Of a DNA stretch of 64,000 bases, positions 57,531 through 64,000 are shown piece by piece. Origin of the DNA: Pogona vitticeps. Taxonomy: Eukaryota; Chordata; Lepidosauria; Squamata; Agamidae. The notes under the pieces were generated by a model. It did not search any database. It was given only the letters and a program-made list of their open reading frames with translations, and was not told the DNA's origin. The stretch spans positions 2,199,001 to 2,263,000 of the forward strand of contig NC_135795.1 of the NCBI RefSeq assembly GCF_051106095.1. The letters are read 5' to 3'. The translations under genes and the position numbers were made by a program. The stretch's first letter is position 1, and each line of letters starts with the position of its first letter.

Positions 57531-58759
57531 TAGTAAGGTTCGTTGAACCAGACTCTTTTGATTGACTCATTTCATCGTCTGCATTTTTCCATGTCATTAC
57601 CATGCCAGTTAACCCTAACACTTTCAATGACATCTTTTATATCTGTTATAATTATTTCATGGTTTTGGTTTTTTGTTTGTTGCCTTTTGTCAGATTTTTG
57701 TGTTGTAAACAAGTCGGGGATTTTAAAAAAAAATGAAAAAGCTGTACAACTTTTTTCTCCAATAAAAGAAGCAAAATAAGAAGCGCAGGTTGAGAGAAAG
57801 GCACAAATTTAAAGAGTCCATTTGTGGTTTTTATTACATTCAAGCTTCTTTCCCCCCCACCCCACCCCACTGTGTGGTTTGCAACCCAGATAGACATTAT
57901 ATGACATGTTTCACAAGCAAATAGATTTTGTTTTTTAAATGTAAAAAAAAGAGGCACTCATAATTGCCGGTTGATTGAACTCATGAGAAAGTTTTATACA
58001 GATACATGTTGTTTACTAGAAGGTTTTCCTTCCGCCTAATAATGCTTGCATTGATATTTCATTCCGGAATAATCAACGGGCAAATGAAACATGACTAAAT
58101 TATGACTGGGAATTGAGCCTGCCAAGTGTTTTATTGACGTTTTGCAGGGAGAATGTGATTTGTGAAGATGTCGGTATTTTTGCAAGGAAGAATAAATCCA
58201 GATTTCCTGTGAAGACCTCGACTGAAGGCAGCTACCTTTGACGAGACACCTCCGTGAGGAATTAAGGCTTGCCCAAAGGGACAAGGGCATGTTCTCTGGA
58301 GTTTGGGAAAATGGCCAATTAATTTAGAAGTGCCCTTGTTGCTTGTGTAGGGTTGGTATTTTGAGGAGCAGGCAGAACAAGGGGTATCCCGAACACTTGA
58401 ACAATGCACATCGGAACATCACCCCTTGACAAAACTTGGTGGCCTAGGAGAAATGTTACCTCCAAAGGGAAGAGAAACACCAGGTCAGATCCAGAAATGA
58501 TTTATGAAGGGCTCGGATGTCAAAGCCCCTTTCCGCTTCCTGTTCTATCCTTGGATGTAATATCCTGGCCTCTACGTGTCACTGTTGCTCCACTAGCGAG
58601 CTGCAAAGCGAAGGCACGGAGGTCAGCACACACTGTTTGCAATGATAGCCTTGCACGCCAAAACTGTTCCTTGTATGCTTTTGCAAAAACAAGTGTAACA
58701 AGGTCCTTTGGCTGCATGGGGTGGGGTGGGGGAAGGAGTCTATCCCAACCTTCCCCATG

Positions 58760-58764
<5 letters not shown>

Positions 58765-58801
<37 letters not shown>
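58765..58801. repeat. (GA)n microsatellite
   Basis: About 18 GA units after the CATGAAGAAA lead-in. Confidence 0.9.
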
Positions 58802-58804
<3 letters not shown>

Positions 58805-59040
58805 GACAGCTCTGCAGGAAACGGGCATATGCTAATTTATAGAGGGCCGCCCATAAGAGGAATATTGACTCCAATTAAAATGACGTTATGATGTGTTTCG
58901 GCATTCTGAGGCACAGGGCTGGCCCAAGAAAGTTTTCTGGCCGGGTCTGAGCAGTGAATGGGACCTCCATCCACATTTCTCCAAACCATGAGGCTTAAAG
59001 CCAGCCACACTGTTCTGGCACTTGAGGCAAATGAATGGGT

Positions 59041-59272
59041 GGGAAAAGAGAGAGGAGGAAGTTAGAAAGGCAGGAAAAGAGAAGGAAGGAAGTTAGAAAG
59101 GCAGGAAAAGTGAAGGAAGGAAGGAAGGAAAGGAAAAAGGAAAAAAGGAAAGGAGAAAGGAAAGGAAAGGAAAAAGGAAAGGAAAAAGGAAAGAAAGGAA
59201 AGAAAAGGAAAAAGGAAAGGAAAAAGGAAAGGAAAAAAGGAAAGGAAAAGAAAAGAAAAGAAAAGACAGGAA
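59041..59272. repeat. Purine-only tract (GGAAA/GGAA)n
   Basis: Roughly 230 bp almost without pyrimidines on the plus strand, built from GGAAA, GGAAAAA and GGAA units. Confidence 0.9.
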
Positions 59273-59675
59273 AATCCCACAAGGATTCTCTCTTTACCAT
59301 CCCTGGCAGTAAAAACATGACAATAATGGAGTAAAGAGATAACAGTGTATTGTTGTTTTATGACAGCCACAGCCTGAGGACCGAAGCGACCATCTTGTTC
59401 AAGATCTTGGCTGGGTTGGGTGGATCGCTGATGGCTTTCTTCTACCACCAGATATTTAGCAGACTTAAGAATAGCCATTGCAGGCTGTTGCTCTGATGGA
59501 GCTGGGGGGGGGGGAGGACAATTGGCGCATCAGCTCGGGAGTTGGAAGGGCTTCTCCTTCTCCCTCCTCTCCATGGCTAAGGACTTGAGGAAGCCCCTGA
59601 ACAGCCAGGAGAGGGGGAGGCTCTGTTGATAGCACCGACCTGGACAGGTCTGTGGCCATTTGGAGGGCAAGGTGG

Positions 59676-59826
<151 letters not shown>

Positions 59827-59882
59827 GAGCATCTGCCATTCTCTTCCAAGCAAGAATGAATGAATAAAATAAATATCTTACA

Positions 59883-59963
59883 AATGCAGAGCTGAAAGGG
59901 ACCCTGTGGGCTACCGAGTCCAGCGCAACAGGGAAGTGAGCTCCCAACCTCTGTCTCTACAAG
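59883..59963 (-). mobile_element. tRNA-derived SINE fragment, minus orientation
   Basis: GCAGAGCTGAAAGGGACCCT ... GAGCTCCCAACCTCTG matches the reversed family at 29760. Confidence 0.5.
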
Positions 59964-60929
59964 CAGATACGGAAGAGGAGATTGTTGTAGCCAGCCTGCA
60001 GGTTCTGTTTATGGAGTCCAGAATCATTTGCAGGGATGATGTTTTTGTTTTTTTAATTTTTTTCAGACTACAATTCCCCATTCTGGGAGTTTTACCTAAC
60101 TTACAGACCCCGAACTGTAGCTCACCTGGGAGGAAAGGCCTAAACCGGAAGTCTTTTGAGGCTTAGCTAGGCCTAGCTTCACCCGGCTTCCTGTTCCTGC
60201 CCTGGTGCTCTCTGGGAGCTTTTCTGAAAAACAAAACAAAAACCCGAACTCCCACCTTTTAAGCTCAAAAGAACATCTTCTTGCAACAAATAATTAAAGG
60301 ATTAATTGAATGATTTTCAGAATAGCACATGTCAAAAGTATTTATTTTTATGCTACTTCTTCTGGTATGCTATTATACCATTAAGCTGCAGCAGCGGCAT
60401 GATAATATTCTTACTGACATTTAGTGTGGCACTTTAGGACTGGGAAAAAGGTCAACGCTGATATAAAATCTAGCTTCACAAACGTTTGTCGGAAAACCTG
60501 TCCAGGTTTGGCGATGCCATCACTCGGACAAGGTCAGCTTTGCCTCCTCAAAACGTCTGTTGTGACATTCCACGTTTTTCACAATATCTGTCTCGATGTC
60601 CTGTCCTAAGAACGACAACGATGGCCGTGCGAGGAGAGGTTCTTGTCGGTCAGAGAGAAATAAAGCCCTTTCTCTCCGGCAAAAACACGGATAGGGTGAG
60701 CCAAAGGGCACCCCGTTAAAAAGACGAATACAAATATAACCACTACAGGTGGCCGGGCCGATTGGACCCTACCCCCAGAATGAGGACGTCCACTTGCTGC
60801 TCGTGGTGTGGTGTGTGCGGCTGTCGTAATGCTGTGCCAATCGTGGAAGTAGGCGAGTCCGGGAAGGAGGCGGGATGACGGGTCTCCCCGCTCAGCTGCT
60901 GAGCGGTCAGCAGTGCAGGGAGGCGGCCA

Positions 60930-61120
60930 GTCACCCCCTTTTCAGGAGAGGGTTCCATAACGGTGTGGCCACCACAGAGAAGGCCCCCGTTCAAAGTTAT
61001 TAATATCTGGTTCTCCCTCGGTACGGCATCCCCGAAGATGTTGGACTGGCGGTGGTTCTGATGGAGAAGCGCTCAGACAAGTTGCAAGGTTCTAAACTAT
61101 TTAAATGGTTTAGGACCTTG
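60930..61120 (-). mobile_element. LINE fragment, minus orientation (L2/CR1-like)
   Basis: GGGTTCCATAACGGTGTGGCC then CACCACAGAGAAGGCCC corresponds to the reversed coding block seen at 28100-28150. TTTAAATGGTTTAGGACCTT follows. Decayed. Confidence 0.5.
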
Positions 61121-61121
61121 A

Positions 61122-61508
61122 AAGGTTGAAAGAACTGAGCATCTTTAGCCCTGAGAAGAGGAAATGAGGAGAGATAGGATAGCACATTTCGAATACTTGA
61201 AAGGTAGTCCTACAGAGGAAGGGCAGGATCTGTTCTTGATCACCCCAGCGTTCAAGGCAGGTAATCATGGGCTCAAGCTACAGGAAGCCAGATTTCAGCT
61301 GAATATCACGAAAAAAAATTCTTAACTGTTAGAGCAGTACAACAACAGAACCAATAACCATGGGAGGTGGCGAGCGCTCCAACGCTGGGGGCCTTCAAGA
61401 GAAAATCGGACAACCAACTGTCTGATTTGCTTTGATTTTGATTCCTGCCTTGGACTGGATGGCCTTAAAGTCCCCTTCCAACTCCATGATTCTATGATTC
61501 TATCAATC
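61122..61508 (+). mobile_element. CR1 LINE 3' UTR, plus orientation
   Basis: AGCCCTGAGAAGAGG ... ATACTTGAAAGGTAGTCC ... GGGAGGTGGCGAGCG ... TTGGACTGGATGGCCTTAAA ... CCATGATTCTATGATTCTAT is the classic CR1 3' end with its 8-bp terminal repeat. It is 5' truncated, as usual. Confidence 0.8.
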
Positions 61509-62454
61509 TAGAAAATATCATTTGCTGTTAGGTTGGACTAATGGGGTACACAAGGAGGTTCAAAGAGTCTACAACTCCCACCCAGCTGGGGGATTCTGGG
61601 AGGTGTAGTCGAAAAAAATAATCCTTGCAAACTTGGGGAAGTGCATACCGCTCTACGTGTTTGTGGGCTGTAACACAGTGGTTGAGCTTTATTTTAACCT
61701 CCTTAAGCTGGTGTTTATCTTTTCTCCTCCCACTTGCCTCCCAGTGGTCCCAAACCTGTGCTGCTGAATTTCAAGCGCGTCCAAATTGGCGCCGGAGATT
61801 TCCTCCTGCTCCTGACTCCAAACCAAACAATTTCATAAAACGCGATAATAAAATATAATTATGTAGAAACAAGAGGGTATTTACTGCTCTTGCCTCCCCG
61901 TTTTACTCACATAATCAACTTTACCGGCAGCCGTAAAGTTGCAATATTACCGGTTTTAGCAGGGACATTATTTCCGTGTGATTATTGTGCTTTTCTTTTT
62001 ATTACAACATGTGCCACAATCCTTAGCATTCTTGAAAAGTACCAAGACAGCTGGGAGGTTAACTGGAAGGTTTCCCTCTCTGCCTCCTGTCTCAAACCAT
62101 CTTCCTTTGCTTACTCAAATTAAAAAGCTTTCTAACTGGACCTGTTATGATCATTTTTTTTTTTTTTGCTTCAAAGATTTCTTTCGGTTTGACGTAAGCC
62201 AGATTTAACCTTTAGCTGCATGAATTATTATTATTATAATTTTTTTTAAAAAAATTTCCTCTTCGGTGTGTCATTCGAATTGGCTTCACTCTTTCCTCCC
62301 CAGGCGAGGGCATAGAAACCAGGCATTCCTTCAGTGTTGCTAAGCAAAAGAACAGACATAGAAGAACAGGTGGGGAAAAAAAGAAGCCGAATTCTTGTGT
62401 AGTTGGGGTTTTACAAGGCCACTCCTTGTCGTGATCATCTTTTTAGTCTTAAGC

Positions 62455-62640
62455 TAACAGCTGGCTAGGTAGATCAGAGGTTTAAGTCTCTGGCTGTGGA
62501 GCCAGAGGTTGGGAGTTCGATCCCCCCACTGGGTCTCCCCTGAGTAGAGCCAGCCTGGGTAGCCTTGGGCCAGCTGCATCGTCCCAGGGCAACCCTGGGA
62601 CACAGAAATACCTCAAGGTCCTTAAATGACGGACCCAAGG
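62455..62640 (+). mobile_element. tRNA-derived SINE
   Basis: GGTAGATCAGAGGTTTAAGT ... GTGGAGCCAGAGGTTGGG ... GTTCGATCCCC is the head. The body contains GAGCCAGCCTGGGTAGCC and GGGCCAGCTGC. Same family as the minus copy near 13430. Confidence 0.65.
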
Positions 62641-64000
62641 ATTAAATCAAACTTGTTTTAGCTTGCTTTAATTCTATTTCAAAAAAGGTTTTAGCGACGG
62701 GGTTTTATAGGATTCGTTATGCTTATGTGTAATTTAGTGTTACGAACTGCAATTTTAGAACTGGTTGTACAAGACTATTTTTCCTTCTTAGAATGACAAC
62801 ATCACAAGAAGAATGTCGTTTTGTTACCACTCCTAAATCCTTCCTCTCTAGTTACAGACAAGTCATGGAAAATTGATGGACAACAGAAAGCATAATGCAA
62901 TGAGTTATATTTTCAGCATTGTCTTTCCAACTGGTATTTGGCTGCTGATTATTGTCCTTCTCCCCCTCCCTGCCCACATCACTGCTTCACTAGTATTGTA
63001 CATCTATGGACTGCCTTTCTTGAATGATCTTAAAGGCTAGAAAATTTCAGATTACGGATCCTAGAATTTCCTAAGGATCGTGGCCAAGAGATGTTACTCA
63101 TCCAGCCTCTTACTGATTCAAGACCTATTAGCTGAATTGTCATTTTGGATGGTTGGCAGCTGTTAATATTCGTCCAATGCACCGACCAGCAAGACAGAAA
63201 GACTGCTAACTTTCACCTTTCTCCACTTTATTAGACCTGTATTGCCTCCCAGGATTAATTTTGGGGCAAAGATAATCCTTTTTAATCAATCACATCCGGG
63301 TGCTAATTAAATCATTATCTGAGTAATGTATTTACTTTATGGGAAGTTCTCTTTAATGAGGAATATTAATTAAAACCTGTTGCGTGGCTTGTAAGCATGT
63401 GAGCATATCTGTATGTCTATTTTAATTAATTCCTGGTAAATAATGAGTGCATATAAACATGTAATTGCATTTCAGATTTTTTTTTAACAGCAGAATTGAA
63501 TTTAGTCAGCATGAAAGAAAGAAAGAAAAATAAAAGAACCAGCTTGGCTTTTTTGAGCTTCAAACTCCAAGGAAAATTCAACAGTCTTGAACACTGTAAT
63601 AATGGAAGCTTCCCTGCGGTATTGTTAGACCTGCAAGTAGCCAAGTTAGTTTCTGATACATGGGATAAAATGAGCTGATAAGGGTATTATGCATTTATTC
63701 CAGTTAAGATCATTCTGTTTATGTAATGAGATTTCCTCTTAGGTGTGTACGTACCTGATCAAGCAGCCTTGGAAATTAAGCCGGTGTTTGCCTTCCAGGG
63801 ACCAGTTCCCAAACCAAGCATGCTAAATGCAAGATACAGAGGTGAAGAAAATCATATGCCATGAGAAACAAGCGTCTTTCACCAGAGGGACCTCTTCTAG
63901 AGATCACTAAAGGTATGATCCTGTTTGATCCTTGGTCATACTCCGGTTTCCATGTGAACAAGTAAAGGGGCATTACATGGCTTCCATCTTTGACTGTGTG

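Noticed and set aside
62455-62530. tRNA-like sequence with A and B boxes (also at 2515, 16660 and 45145).
   Set aside because: Each is followed by a SINE body, has a broken cloverleaf, and some copies have target duplications, so none is a tRNA gene.

Overview
The window is vertebrate nuclear DNA, almost certainly from a squamate reptile (lizard or snake). It holds multi-exon genes with GT-AG introns, CpG-island promoters, an almost intact Sauria SINE, several other tRNA-headed SINEs, CR1 and L2-like LINE tails, TA-flanked MITEs, and many microsatellites. No bacterial, viral or plasmid gene was seen. Six protein genes can be read exon by exon with matching splice phases.

Layout: MEIOB (+, 584-11329; the N-terminal exon lies upstream of the window); FAHD1 (-, one exon, 12529-13200); HAGH (+, 14432-25774, 9 exons); C16orf89 homologue (-, 28782-35600, 8 exons); ALG1 (+, 37146-47008, 13 coding exons); EEF2KMT/FAM86 (-, 47367-56358, 8 exons). 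From 56.4 kb to the end I see only repeats and unassigned sequence. Orientation alternates, giving two divergent promoter regions (FAHD1/HAGH and C16orf89/ALG1) and three convergent 3' ends (MEIOB/FAHD1, HAGH/C16orf89 and ALG1/EEF2KMT).

The genes are not an operon and serve separate jobs: meiotic recombination (MEIOB), mitochondrial oxaloacetate/acylpyruvate metabolism (FAHD1), glyoxalase II detoxification (HAGH), a secreted protein of unknown role (C16orf89), the first mannose of the N-glycan core (ALG1), and methylation of elongation factor 2 (EEF2KMT). From memory, the first three and the last three form two separate blocks on human 16p13.3. Here they abut, with the junction in 25.8-28.8 kb.

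The most interesting non-genic signals are: a 15-copy 21-bp minisatellite ending about 25 bp before the last HAGH exon; a perfect 22-bp hairpin in the same intron; a 336-bp near-palindromic hAT-type MITE with a perfect 8-bp target duplication; five copies of a palindromic MITE, three of which match the ZNF143-type motif ACTAYRNNNCCCR; a GC-AG intron in HAGH; and an SINE head lying against the exon 1 splice donor of C16orf89. I found no convincing new protein system.
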